A stretch of 59,201 nucleotides of DNA from Amoeboaphelidium occidentale (lineage: Eukaryota; Aphelidiomycota; Aphelidea): the NCBI GenBank assembly GCA_023515795.1, contig JALGPX010000070.1, forward strand, positions 1 through 59,201, in the 5' to 3' direction. How positions within the stretch are numbered: the first letter of the stretch is position 1; each line of letters begins with the position of its first letter. Below, piece after piece: positions 9,902-20,263 of this stretch. The translations under genes were made by a program, and so were the position numbers. Below the pieces are notes generated by a model. It was not told the origin of the DNA and did no database searches. It worked only from the letters and a program-made list of their open reading frames with translations.

Positions 9902-10825
9902 ATGCTGTACATTGTAGGATTAGGGCTATCAGACGAGAAAGGTATTTCATTGACTGATTTGTTATTCATAACATTTGTAGATATTACCGTGAAGGGCTTG
10001 GAAGCTATTCAAAGTTGCGATCATGTTTACTTGGAAAGCTACACCTCTCACTTGATCAACTTGCACCACACTCCGTCTACTGAAGATACTACTTCCTTGA
10101 GCAAACTGGAAGCGTTCTACGGCAAGAAAATCGCCGTTGCAGACCGTGAATTTGTCGAGATGAAATGCGATGATATGCTGGAGCAAGCAAAGACACAGAA
10201 CGTTGCTTTTCTGGTGGTTGGTGACCCATTTGGTGCCACGACCCACACTGACTTGGAACTACGTGCTTTAGAGCTGGGCGTTAAAGTTACAGTGATACAC
10301 AATGCTTCTGTAATGAATGCAGTCGGTGCATGTGGTTTACAGTTATACAATTTTGGACAGACAGTTTCTATTGTATTTTTCCCTGATAATGAAGACCCTG
10401 CTACTCGTTCGGAAAGTTATTATGACAAGATCAAGAAGAATATAAGTGTTGGTCTGCATACACTTTGCTTGCTAGACATTAGAGTCAAGGAACCCGATTT
10501 GAAGAAACTTATTGCAACTGGTAAAATGACTTATGAGCCACCAAGGTACATGACAGTAAACCAGGCTTTGTACCAATTGTATGAAATTGAAAAGTCCCGC
10601 AACGAAGGCGTGCTAACGGAGAACACGTTGGTCGTTGGTATCGCAAGACTTGGATCTCATGATCAACAAATAGTCTCTGGCCCTCTGAAGCAAGTTATGG
10701 ATAATGTTGATTTTGGCGCGCCTCTGCACTGTTTGGTTATTCCAGCTGAGTCTGAGTTGCATTGTTTGGAACTGGAATCACTGAAGAGGTTCTCAGTAGA
10801 ATGCCTGAACGAAAAAGGAAGATGA
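9902..10825 (+). CDS. DPH5: diphthine methyl ester synthase (DPH5)
   Basis: Exons 9902-9941 and 9981-10825 encode 294 residues. A 39-nt intron (GTATTT...TTGTAG) contains no stop and is a multiple of three. Unspliced it would add 13 codons, but removing it restores the family block DEKDITVKGLEA. The protein has the SAM-binding VVGDPFGATTHTDL and NASVMNAVGACGLQLY segments typical of Dph5. The enzyme methylates the modified histidine of elongation factor 2 during diphthamide synthesis in the cytosol. Its stop lies 20 bases from the stop of the next, convergent gene. Confidence 0.93.
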   Translation: MLYIVGLGLSDEKGISLTDLLFITFVDITVKGLEAIQSCDHVYLESYTSHLINLHHTPSTEDTTSLSKLEAFYGKKIAVADREFVEMKCDDMLEQAKTQNVAFLVVGDPFGATTHTDLELRALELGVKVTVIHNASVMNAVGACGLQLYNFGQTVSIVFFPDNEDPATRSESYYDKIKKNISVGLHTLCLLDIRVKEPDLKKLIATGKMTYEPPRYMTVNQALYQLYEIEKSRNEGVLTENTLVVGIARLGSHDQQIVSGPLKQVMDNVDFGAPLHCLVIPAESELHCLELESLKRFSVECLNEKGR

Positions 10826-10845
10826 AAACGAGTTATTAATACATT

Positions 10846-11220
10846 CTATTTAGAGGACTTTAAAGGGCCAAGTACTTCTTTTTTAAGCCGAAGTAATCTT
10901 GACTTTGATATTTTAAAGATTTCTTGTACGCAGATATTGTGATATAGGAATTCTAGTCGAGGAGGGTTACCAGTTACTCCAAACAGGACTTCTTTGAGAA
11001 GATCATTCTGGCGTTTCAAATCTCGAAACCTTTTCCCCTCCCGTGGCATTCGTCCTGATGTCTTTGCAGCGTAATTCGATAAAGCCTTGAGTCTTTCTCC
11101 GCAGTGAACCATTGTATCAAATGGGCACACATACATTACAAGGAATCTTTTGCAAGTGTTACAAGCGGATATATCACATTCGGGATCTGCTTGAGGATCC
11201 TCTACACTTGTTTTCGTCAT
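10846..11220 (-). CDS. small cysteine-containing protein, unknown
   Basis: A single frame of 124 residues from ATG 11220. An N-terminal cluster CDISACNTC is followed by VCPFDTMVHC, then a basic, probably helical C-terminal half. The Cys spacing could bind zinc or form disulfides, but I do not recognise the family. Its ATG is only 12 bases from the divergent ATG of the mitochondrial NDUFAF3 homologue. That makes co-expression, and perhaps a mitochondrial role, a guess. Confidence 0.6.
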   Translation of the reverse strand: MTKTSVEDPQADPECDISACNTCKRFLVMYVCPFDTMVHCGERLKALSNYAAKTSGRMPREGKRFRDLKRQNDLLKEVLFGVTGNPPRLEFLYHNICVQEIFKISKSRLLRLKKEVLGPLKSSK

Positions 11221-11232
11221 TTGACAAAGACA

Positions 11233-11781
11233 ATGATAAACCTTCTTGCTATTAGAGCTTTCAAGCCAACAAGGGCCTATTCGTCCAGTCTAGACTCTTT
11301 CAATGTGATGGCATCCGTTACTGAGGAAGTATCAAGACAGCTACCAACAATATCACGATGTCTAAAGAATGGAGTTGTGCTAGGAAACAGCAACGTAAAA
11401 CTGAAAGGCGGCGTTCTTCTTATTAATGGTTCCGTATTCCTGTGGGATGTGAGGAATGTGCGTGACCTTCTTGGCAGATTATCTGAATCGGGTGAAGGTG
11501 TTGAGTCTAAGCTGAGGATATTCGAAGTGATCAAGCCAATACCAGAGATTGTGCTAATTGGGACAGGCACAACTGTACCGCCACCAAAAGAAACGGATTT
11601 AATTAGGAAATTCTTTAAAAGAAACGGTTTACAAGTTGAGCTAATGGGTTCACGTAATGCCTGTTCCACTTATAATGTTCTGATCGAAGAAGGTCGAAAC
11701 GTCGCTCTTGCTGTGATGCCTGTTGATGGATGGACTTCAGCAAGAGAGCCAAATTTACCGGAAGAAGACGAAAAAGAATAA
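11233..11781 (+). CDS. NDUFAF3: NDUFAF3-like complex I assembly factor (Mth938 domain)
   Basis: 182 residues from ATG 11233. The first about 23 residues are basic and serine-rich (AIRAFKPTRAYSSS), as in a mitochondrial presequence. The Mth938/DUF498 fold follows: INGSVFLWDV, EIVLIGTGTTVPPP, then GLQVELMGSRNACSTYNVL and RNVALAVMP. The human homologue helps assemble respiratory complex I in the inner membrane, so the organism probably retains complex I. The frame extends upstream without ATG, so this is the first usable start. Confidence 0.85.
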   Translation: MINLLAIRAFKPTRAYSSSLDSFNVMASVTEEVSRQLPTISRCLKNGVVLGNSNVKLKGGVLLINGSVFLWDVRNVRDLLGRLSESGEGVESKLRIFEVIKPIPEIVLIGTGTTVPPPKETDLIRKFFKRNGLQVELMGSRNACSTYNVLIEEGRNVALAVMPVDGWTSAREPNLPEEDEKE

Positions 11782-11837
11782 TAACAATAAACAAATTTAC
11801 TTGGGTGCTTTTGAATGCAGCTCCGGCGGTTAAATGA

Positions 11838-12641
11838 TCAAGCGCTCGATGATTGCTGCTGTTGTCCCTTCCGTAGTTGTTTCAGAGGTTCCGGAAAGTA
11901 TCTGATATACGGTAACACTCTACGAATTTTTTCCTCATAAAGAACATCCTTCAAATAATTGAAATCCTGCTCGCATTCCTGCTGGGTTAGTGAAGTAAGC
12001 TTATTCAGGGCGGTTCTCGATTGCTTCTTCCGCCTTGCTGTTACATTGACTTGCTTTACAGCATTATTGTAATCTACGAGCAAGTTACTTCAATAAGAAT
12101 ATATGTTTACTTTCATCATCAGACTCCTCGTGATGGTGTTGTTCTTTAGGGGAATTAGCTTCAGGGTTCTGTTGAAGTGATGAGGTTGATGCAGCTGTCT
12201 TTGTCTTATCCATAGTCGCCAGATATCTGGACAGTCGAGCTTTAGCATCCTTCAAAATTAAATAGTTTCATATGAAATATCATACCAGGTACTCATAACT
12301 GGCTTCTCGTATCTGCCGTGCCATCTTAACACGATCCTGTGGTATGCCTTCAAAGAAACTCTTCGTAAGACTACTCCTAGCCGCAGTATTCAATTCCTCT
12401 TGACCTTTTCTATTTCCCACAGTCGTCATGAGTGATGCTTTTATGTTGGAGTGATGATCCTGACCTGCACCAAATCGTTGGGCTTTTGTTGGATATCCGT
12501 CGCTACCTGAAGCATTCACAACATCTTTCACATCTTCACTGCGCTCCTGTTGCACAGAATCGTAAAGATCATCTGACAAGGAGTTAAATTAAAATGCATT
12601 TATGGTTTACCTTGTTTTCGCTTTAAATGGTGCTCAGCCAT
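11838..12641 (-). CDS. four-exon protein, unknown family
   Basis: Exons 12641-12611, 12572-12286, 12249-12111 and 12073-11838 join into 230 codons. The introns are 38, 36 and 37 nt, all GT-AG, and phase is conserved throughout. The protein begins MAEHHLKRKQDDLYDSV. It has a central helix-prone segment (MTTVGNRKGQEELNTAARSS, then FFEGIPQDRVKMARQIREAS), an acidic, histidine-rich linker and a C-terminal basic helix (VTARRKKQSRTALNKL). It ends in a glutamine/serine tail. No TM segment or signal is visible. I do not recognise it; a nuclear role is only suggested by composition. Confidence 0.7.
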
Positions 12642-12853
12642 GCAATCACAATAATGTAAAGATCAGAGACAATATGATCATCAAAGTTCTGATGGGAGTA
12701 ATTTGATTTAAATGGCAGTCGCTGAAACACGAAGGGGCCTTTTGGATGTCTACGAAACGACGCAGGGATGTATTACTCTTACATTAAACTTTTCCGGAAC
12801 TTTTCTTATCGTTGCGACTTCCATTTCGACTCGGTTTAGTCTGTTTTGCTTCA

Positions 12854-13205
12854 ATGGACGCACTTCAGAATCTTCTTGAACGTAATTAAAGTTTGTTAAT
12901 CTTATTCAAATGCTGTAGAACGTGTGATGGTTGTTACTAATGATGGTCGAGTACTTGTGGGGATTCTGAAGGGTTTTGATCAATTGACCAATTTAATACT
13001 CAAAGACACAGAGCAACGCATATTTCCCATCTCTGAAGGAGACGAGGAAGCGGAAGCGGAAATAGTGCAATTAGGAGTTTTACTTATAAGAGGAGACACT
13101 GTGTCGATAATTGCAGAAATTGACTTGGAGAAGGATAAAGCAACGAATTGGCATGGCATTAAAGCAACTAAAGCCCTGGTGCTTCCGTGGTTCGCGGGGC
13201 ATTAA
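12854..13205 (+). CDS. LSM8: LSm8, U6 snRNA-associated Sm-like protein
   Basis: Exons 12854-12881 and 12919-13205 with a 37-nt intron encode 104 residues. The first exon supplies MDALQNLLEQ, and the joined N terminus matches LSm8. Sm motif 1 is VTNDGRVLVGILKGFDQLTNLIL, and Sm motif 2 includes IRGDTVSIIAEID. The loop between the motifs carries an acidic insert (GDEEAEAE). LSm8 is the subunit that directs the LSm2-8 ring to nuclear U6 snRNA, so it belongs to the machinery that removes the many small introns seen here. Confidence 0.9.
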
Positions 13206-13247
13206 AACGCTCTTACTTCGAAACATTCGTAGAATAATATAAAATCT

Positions 13248-14277
13248 TTAATTTCCTGTCTTACTTTGACTCTTACTCATGGTATCTTCTAGCTTCCGTT
13301 GCAACTGCGATCGTGCTCGCTTAGCGTCGTGAACAAAGTACTCTGGCATACCAAAAGCATCACGCAAAGCTTCAATTGTTTCGTCAGATATGAAACCATT
13401 GGAATCTTTAGCATTCATCTTGAGCTGATCTGTTAGTGTATCATCCCTCTGAAAAGTCAAGGCATTTCTTGAAACAATATTCTTCAACCTCGTGGCTCCG
13501 TGGTAAGCTTTATCATGACTGTAAACTCTGAAAAGATTGAAAGCCAAGAAAACATTAGGACCAGGCAAGATACCCATCAGCATACTGAAGGGTATACAGT
13601 AAATGCTACGATAAAACCATTTCTTGTGATATTCTAAGCGGTGTTGTAACAGCTGATTAAATCTCTGTTTGACAGCTTGATCATAATCTTCAACACCATC
13701 AAGCGATGGGTACAACACTGTCGCATCAGTAGTCGAGCCAGTGATTTCCTTCAAAAAGTACTCATCAGCGTCTAAACGTGAAAATAATTAGCAGAGCTCG
13801 AACACCCTTAAAATCTTACCGATACGATCCAACAAGTAATTCCCTGTAGAGTATATGCGCCTCTTGAACGATCCTTCCTTGCTCTAAACATGACACCGTA
13901 AGACATCCTCTACGAAGATAAAGAATTACTTTTCCTAATCTTTCCCAATACTTTCCTCCCCAGTCTACCCACTTGTCGATTGCTGCCTTGATTTTATGCG
14001 GTTTCTCTTTCGTTTCATCCCATTCCGCGATATTCTGCATTTTCTTTACGAGCGGCGACTGTCCTGTCGTCACTGTCCATGACCTGACAAAGAACTGAAT
14101 GTTTTCCTTTGGGTTTCCCCTCGTCGTCGCTGATATCATTGGGATACTAACGATTTCACACTTCTTTTGAATTAAAGACGGAGCTACAGGAATCTTTGAC
14201 GGAATATCTTTACTGCTGCTGCTGCTGCTGAACTTTCTGAGTGGAAATCTTCCGGGACTGAAGCGCAGGAGAATCAT
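13248..14277 (-). CDS. mitochondrial K+/H+ exchange-related protein (Mit_KHE1 type)
   Basis: Exons 14277-13930, 13883-13820 and 13771-13248 encode 311 residues. Introns are 46 and 48 nt. Reading through the first intron gives an implausible protein. Splicing it restores FKRRIYSTGNYLLDRIDADE, matching the family's GNxLLDRI core. The N terminus (MILLRFSPGRFPLRKFSSSS) looks like a presequence. A hydrophobic patch (YCIPFSMLMGILPGPNVFLAFNL) is followed by the conserved FRVYSH. The yeast relative is a mitochondrial inner membrane protein linked to K+/H+ exchange. Confidence 0.78.
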
Positions 14278-14433
14278 CTGTTACACGAAAGAAATCACTG
14301 AGCGCACGTTTCAGATAATGATTGCGGTGCCAGCGAGGTAATGGAAGTTAACATCAAATGCTCCGATTCCGAGCTACAATTAAAACCGCGATTTCTGCCT
14401 GTTTGATGAGCCGCGCGAATACCCAACCGGAAG

Positions 14434-15571
14434 ATGCTTCAAGTGCTGCTTTCCTGTTGTTTGTTTGTTGCACATTTTTCCATTATCGTTTTAGAAACCC
14501 TAATGGGCTTAACAGTTAAGGAAACACAGGCACAAAAGGAAAGAATGGATGTTGAAGGATACTGTTGGCTTTTGTTGTATTTCTTCTGTAATCTCACCCT
14601 TACGATATACAACAAGTTCATCATGCAAATAACTGGATTCAGCTTTCCATGGTCTTTGACGGCCATCCATACGCTCTGCAGTGGCATCGGCTGTTATGTT
14701 TCTGTTTACGGATTCCGAGCCTTTCAACCGGCAAAGTTGAGTGATAATGAGAATATTGTGATGATTGCATTCTCCGTGCTTTACACCATCAACATTGCAG
14801 TTTCTAATATTTCTCTGAATATGGTATCTGTCCCATTCCATCAGGTGGTCAGGGCTACGACGCCTGTGTTTACGATTATCATGAATGTATTGTTTCTACA
14901 GAAGAGTTATAGCACAATGATGTATGTTTCTTTGGTACCGGTGATTGTGGGTGTCGCTCTTGCAACGCTTGGAGATTACAATTATAGTTTTATGGGATTC
15001 TTTCTGACTTTACTTGGGACATTTCTTGCTGCTGTAAAGACAATTGTTACTAATGTTGTTCAGGTCGGTAAATTGAAGTTGCATCCTCTGGATTTGCTAC
15101 TGAGAATGTCACCGCTTGCATTTATACAATGTGTCGTTATTGCATCGTTTTCCGGTGAAGGTGATCAAGTTCTAAATTATTATTATACAAAATTCGACTC
15201 AAAAGTTTTCTTTATTTTACTACTGAATGGTGTTATTGCGTTTGCTTTGAATGTTGTCAGTTTCACTGCGAACAAGAAGACAAGTGCGCTTACTATGACT
15301 GTAGCAGCAAATGTTAAGCAGGTAAGCCTTTTATAATTGGTTTAATCTCTTTTATCATTTATAGGTTCTTAGTATTGTGCTCGCAGTGATGATATTCAAC
15401 CTCACAATAACTGCAACTAATGCATGGGGAATTTTGCTTACGATTGCTGGTGGTGCATGGTATGCTTGGTTGGAAATGGAAGAGAAGAAGAAGGCTGCTC
15501 TTGCGGTTGCAAGGTTCGGTTCAAACAACGATTTGAGTAACGTGAAAGTTGATCACTCTGCTAAACGCTAA
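14434..15571 (+). CDS. TPT-family nucleotide-sugar/triose-phosphate-type transporter
   Basis: Exons 14434-15321 and 15365-15571 with a 43-nt intron give 364 residues. About ten hydrophobic helices include LTLTIYNKFIMQ, SNISLNMVSVPFHQVVRATTPVFT and SALTMTVAANVKQVLSIVLAV, the SLC35/TPT signature including the VKQ...LS region. Such proteins exchange sugar nucleotides or phosphates across Golgi or ER membranes. The start is uncertain: ATG 14503 (MGLTVKETQ) gives a more usual N terminus, and a short intron in the first 60 bases is possible. The substrate cannot be told. Confidence 0.82.
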
Positions 15572-15710
15572 TAAAAGATTCTCTTATAGTTTCTTCTGGG
15601 CGTATTTTACAAGCTTTTTTTGTGTTGCTTCAGAGTGTCGCAGGTGATCACAAAATTCTTTAGCGATCAGTGTTTGAAGCGACGACGGAGACAACGACGA
15701 CAGAACGGAA

Positions 15711-18065
15711 ATGGCCTCAGGGAACGAAACATCTGAAGGTCTGCGCCAGAGAAAACAGGAACAAAATTTAAAAGAGGAACTGAATGGCTCCGGGGCAGAA
15801 CCATCGCTTGAAGAAGAAGAGGCTTTAATTAAAGAGAACTTTACCAAGCCTGTAAGTTTCTTTTAATTACTCCAAGTCAGAACTTATTATACTCGAATAT
15901 AGATTCAGCGCATTCCTAATTGGCCGCTCCCAAAGTTGCCTGTGCCAAAGAGCGCATACATTCTGTTGGGCTTCTTGACATTTGCTGCATTTCTTACGAG
16001 GTTCTGGATCATCTCGCACCCAAACCAAGTCGTATTTGATGAAGTTCATTTTGGGAAGTTTGCGAGTTACTATTTGAGAAGGACATTTTACTTTGATGTT
16101 CATCCTCCTTTGGGAAAGTTGTTATTGGCTGGGTCCGGGTATGTTTCTGGTTATAACGGATCGTATTTGTTTGATAAGATTGGAGAGGACTATGCCAGCA
16201 GGGATGTTCCGTATATTGCATTACGTGCTGGTCCTGCCTTGTTTGGATCTCTGTTGGTTCCTGTTGTGTTTTTGATTCTTCTTGAGAGTGGGCACTCTGT
16301 TACAAGTTCTTTCTTGGGTGCTTCCATGACACTTCTGGACACAGGCCTTACGACACAGAGTCGATTGATCCTTCTGGATTCTTTCCTGATATTCTTTGAT
16401 ATATTTTCTGTTTTAGCTTGGGTCAAGTTTTATAAGTTACGGTTTGAGCCATTTACGTCGCAATGGTGGATGTGGTTGACTATTACTGGAGTCTCTATCT
16501 CATTAGCAACAGGAGTAAAATTAGTTGGTCTATTTGTTGTAGCTTTAATAGGCCTTGCGACAATTCAGGATCTATGGAGATTGCTTGATATTCGCAGAGG
16601 ACTCAGTATGGCAGATTGTATTTATCATTTTGTGTCTAGAGTTCTCGCACTGATTGTAATACCACTTCTTTTATACTTGACTCTGTTTGCAATTCATTTT
16701 GCTGTTCTTAATAAGACTGGACCAGGTGATGCATTCATGTCTCCTCCTTTTCAGTCTACTTTAATTGGGAATCGTTTGAATCAAGAAAGCAAGGAAGTGT
16801 ATTACGGATCTCATATCAGTCTTGTTCACTACGGCACTTCTAATTACCTTCATTCCCACGCACACAATTATCCTCTAAGGTATGAAGACGGTAGAATTTC
16901 AAGTCAAGGGCAACAGGTCACTGGTTATCCTCATAATGATACAAATAACTTTTGGTATATTCTACCAAGAGACGGAGTTATGGAAATTGAGCAAGATGGC
17001 AAAATGATTCCAAGACCAGTAAAGCATTTTGAAGAAGTTCAATTGAAGCACTATGTCACAGGAATGTTACTGAGAACTCATGATGTTGCTTCTCCGTTGA
17101 CACCAACTCATCAAGAAGTGACATGTGCAAGCGAAGAAAAACAAGATGCAATCGCTGACACCTTCTGGAAAATTGATATTGATGGGGGAAACGCAGAATC
17201 ATCTCTGAGCTCTATTGATACCAAGTTTAGAGTCATTCATGTTTCTACAAAAGTAGGTCTTCACTGCCACAAGGGAGTTTATGGAGACTGGGGATTTGGA
17301 CAACATGAAGTCAACGGAAACAAGAAACATAGTGATAAGGCGAATCTTTGGTTTGTCGAACATGTTCATGGCGAGAAGGCAGCAAGAATCGTGCGAGAAG
17401 CTAACAAAAGCGACGGGAAAATGTCACTTTTGACAAAGTTTGTAGAATTACATGCAGCCATGATAAGACATAATGCAGCTTTAACAGGTTCTCATCCATA
17501 TCAGTCATCTCCATTCGAATGGCCTTTATTGAATCGAGGGATAAGCTTTTGGATCGACAACAAGTCTGCTCAGATTTATCTACTTGGAAACCCTATTGCA
17601 TGGTGGATTGGTTTGTTCTCAGTGTTTTTGTACTTGGCTGTCGTAGCCATCGATCTGGTGTCAAGTAGGAGAGGAAATTTCCGATTAGACTTTGGTAAGA
17701 TTCATCTTCAAGATCTCAATTGATTTTTAGTTTCAAGAAGGAGGTTAATTGTAACAGGTGGATTCTTTCTAACGGGGTTCGCTTTACATTATTTGCCTTT
17801 CTTCATAATGGGAAGGTCTTTGTTCTTGCATCATTATTTGCCTGCTGTAATCTATACATATTTGGTGACCGCGAATGTTTTCGATTTTGCAATGAGAGCA
17901 GAAGGTCCTGTATTGAGAAGATTATTCGCAACAGTTCTAGTGACTGCATTCTTTTTCGGTTTCTATTTCTTTGCTCCGTTCGCATATGGAACGTCGCTGA
18001 CACCAGAGCAAGTTGAAAGAAGAAAGTGGTTGCCTGGATGGGACGTTAATTATGGGTTAAAATAA
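15711..18065 (+). CDS. protein O-mannosyltransferase, Pmt2/POMT2 subfamily
   Basis: Exons 15711-15851, 15903-17694 and 17731-18065 (introns 51 and 36 nt) encode 755 residues of GT39. An acidic cytosolic N terminus precedes the first helix. The first lumenal loop holds FDEVHFGKFASYYLRRTFYF (Asp-Glu catalytic pair) and DVHPPLGKLLL. MIR motifs (YLHSHAHNYPLRYEDGRISS and others) lie mid-protein. The C-terminal helices end with RKWLPGWDVNYGLK. The enzyme transfers mannose from dolichol-phosphate-mannose to Ser/Thr in the ER and normally works as a heterodimer with a Pmt1-type partner. Its stop is 19 bases from the convergent myotubularin stop. Confidence 0.92.
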
Positions 18066-18084
18066 ATTTAACCCTTTCTATTCT

Positions 18085-20217
18085 TCATAAAGCTTGTTTT
18101 AGGTCACAGACGCATAACGGACCGCAGTTATCGCATTTCAACTCAATTGGCTTCTTTTCGATTTGCGGCCTCATGGGCTTAACTTGCTTGTTATCTTGAT
18201 TAGAATTACGATTTTCGAGAGACTGTATTTCTTTCCGCAAGGCTTGTATTTCTAACGATAATTTCTTCTTTTGTCTTTGATGTACGCCTCTATCCACTCG
18301 TAAAACATCGAATTTCTCATTCTTGTTAACCCATTTTGCTTCATGAAATGATGCCAATGAATTATTGGGATCAAAAGCGTCATGTAATCCAGACAAAAGC
18401 TTGATATTGGTTGAACTCACAGAAACTTCTATGAGTCCACTTTTCGGATCGTAGAATGCGTTCCTCACCAAATCTAATACTTCCGGTAATCTTAAATATG
18501 CCCATAGAGAGAATATTTCAGTCTCAAAGTTGAGAATCTTCTTTTCCTTCAAATTGTTCCCCAGAAAAGTTCCAAACTTGCACGATGNNNNNNNNNNNNN
18601 NNNNNNNNTCGTAGAATGCGTTCCTCACCAAATCTAATACTTCCGGTAATCTTAAATATGCCCATAGAGAAAATATTTCAGTCTCAAAGTTGAGAATCTT
18701 CTTTTCCTTCAAATTGTTCCCCAGAAAAGTTCCAAACTTGCACGATGTTATGTGATGCTCCATTAATACTGGTAGAAGCATGTTAAACTCAAATTCAGTG
18801 GGATTCTGAAACCAAATTTGATAAAAAGCTTCAATGAACAAGAGGAACACTGGAGATATTCCTGATCCGAGAGCTGTATCACTTCCTCCCGACAATGAGA
18901 AAGGACCGGGAAGAACAATTCCTTCGGATGGATTCCCATTCTTCGATGAAGCTGTCAGATTCATCATTGGAGCTTTCACTTGGCCGCATCTTTCAGGAAA
19001 TTTGAAACCTTCATTGATCCAATCTTCCTGAATTAAAGCTTGAAATCCTTCAATAGTACGATAGTAAGGATCTGCCATTATTTTAGCTAAAGAAGTAATC
19101 ACTGAGGATGTATCACAGCCATCATCACAATGTATTAGAATGCTGCAACCTTCTACAAGAGTTTTTGCGACAAACAAACTGGGTCTCAACGCAGATTGAA
19201 TTTGTTTTAGCCATTGTGAAGAGCTAGCAAGATAAGACGAAGTCGAAGCATTCTCGCTGAACGATAATCGTATGTCTTCCGAGAATTTCAGATAACAATC
19301 TCTGATTCCGCTTGGACTCTCCAAGTTTGTAAAAAACATGCGAATATTTGTATAAGTTCCAAGTTCAGCTTCTGTTCCGCCTCCCTTATTCTTCGCATTT
19401 AAAGCTGTGGCTTTGGTTCGAGTATCGACTAGACAAGGCTTCGATTTGTCGCTAGTCAGAAACAGCTGAACTAATTGTTCATCTTCAACGCTTCTTCGCC
19501 CCTTCGTCCCAACAAGCGGCTGACCAGACCTTACCAAACAACCTCCAGACTTTGACGCATAAACTAAGTGAGGCACTTTCCTGGAGGCACGAAAGTCAGA
19601 AATGTTTACGAAAACATCATCTGCTGCTGCTGCCGGTACAATAATTAGCTCCGGAATATTCTCGCATACTTTAAAATCTTTGTTCACATGAGATATTCGC
19701 CATTTATCCAATGATAGCTCCAACCGTTCAAATTGAGACTCTACACTTGATAAACTCCACGGCCTTCCTTCCAAGTCGTTGTTCATCGAGCCCTCCATCT
19801 TAAAGGCCAAAGCATACATAGCAGGATTAGTCTCAACCGCAGATATCAAGCTGGACAGACGCATAGACGCATTCAGTATGCTCGGTTTAGATTCAAATCG
19901 AAATCGCCAGCAATCTCTGCACTTGAACACCAGCACCAAGTCAGTGCCATTCTGAACAGTCCAGCTTTGAACCTGAATTAGAGGAATCTTGAAGAATGAG
20001 TCGATTCCGGAAGTATTTGGTACTTTATAAAGAAGATCTTTCTGGTCTTGATCTGATATCTTCAAGAACAGATTCTCCAGTTCAATGTGGGCCCTCCGAA
20101 AGAACACGCTGTCCCGTGATATGCTTGGCGGTGACCATTTATCGTATGATACTTCGAACTAAAGAATTAATTATAAGGAATTGAAAGCGGAGGGCGTACT
20201 TTGTGAAGTTGTTCCAT
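18085..20217 (-). CDS. myotubularin-family protein, probably catalytically inactive
   Basis: Exon 20217-20200 (MEQLHK) joins exon 20158-18085 across a 41-nt intron. The second exon is broken by a 21-N gap and a 139-bp duplicated overlap (18449-18587 and 18609-18747). Features are a PH-GRAM N terminus, the ALNAKNKGGGTEAELGTYTN block, a phosphatase loop, and a C-terminal coiled coil (KLSLEIQALRKEIQSLENR) ending in a small Cys cluster. The active-site loop reads HCDDGCDTSS. Active myotubularins have CSDGWDRT. The Cys is kept but Trp and the essential Arg are replaced, so loss of PI3P phosphatase activity is likely. Inactive members usually partner and stabilise active ones. Confidence 0.85.
18449..18747. 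repeat. assembly gap of 21 N (18588-18608) between 139 bp direct repeats
   Basis: 18449-18587 and 18609-18747 are identical except one base (GAGAGAAT versus GAGAAAAT). They fall within one exon and break its frame. This is most easily explained as two contig ends that overlap but were not merged, with one heterozygous site. Confidence 0.9.
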
Positions 20218-20263
20218 GGCGCAAACTCAAAAAATTGTCGACGCCACAAACTGAATTCTCGCA
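20218..20263. promoter_or_regulatory. 46-base bidirectional spacer (myotubularin / branching enzyme)
   Basis: Start codons at 20217 (minus) and 20264 (plus) face away from each other. Any core promoter for both must lie here or within the first exons. An A-rich stretch and GTCGAC occur, but no known factor site is claimed. Confidence 0.4.

Noticed and set aside
15584-15847. 88-codon minus-strand ORF with Ser/Glu-rich protein
   Set aside because: It is antisense to the first exon of the O-mannosyltransferase, which has a clear ATG, splice donor and family match.
18524-20107. Myotubularin frame ending in a run of unknown residues across the gap
   Set aside because: The tail after the gap is the duplicated overlap read out of register, not a real C terminus; the true C terminus continues to 18085.
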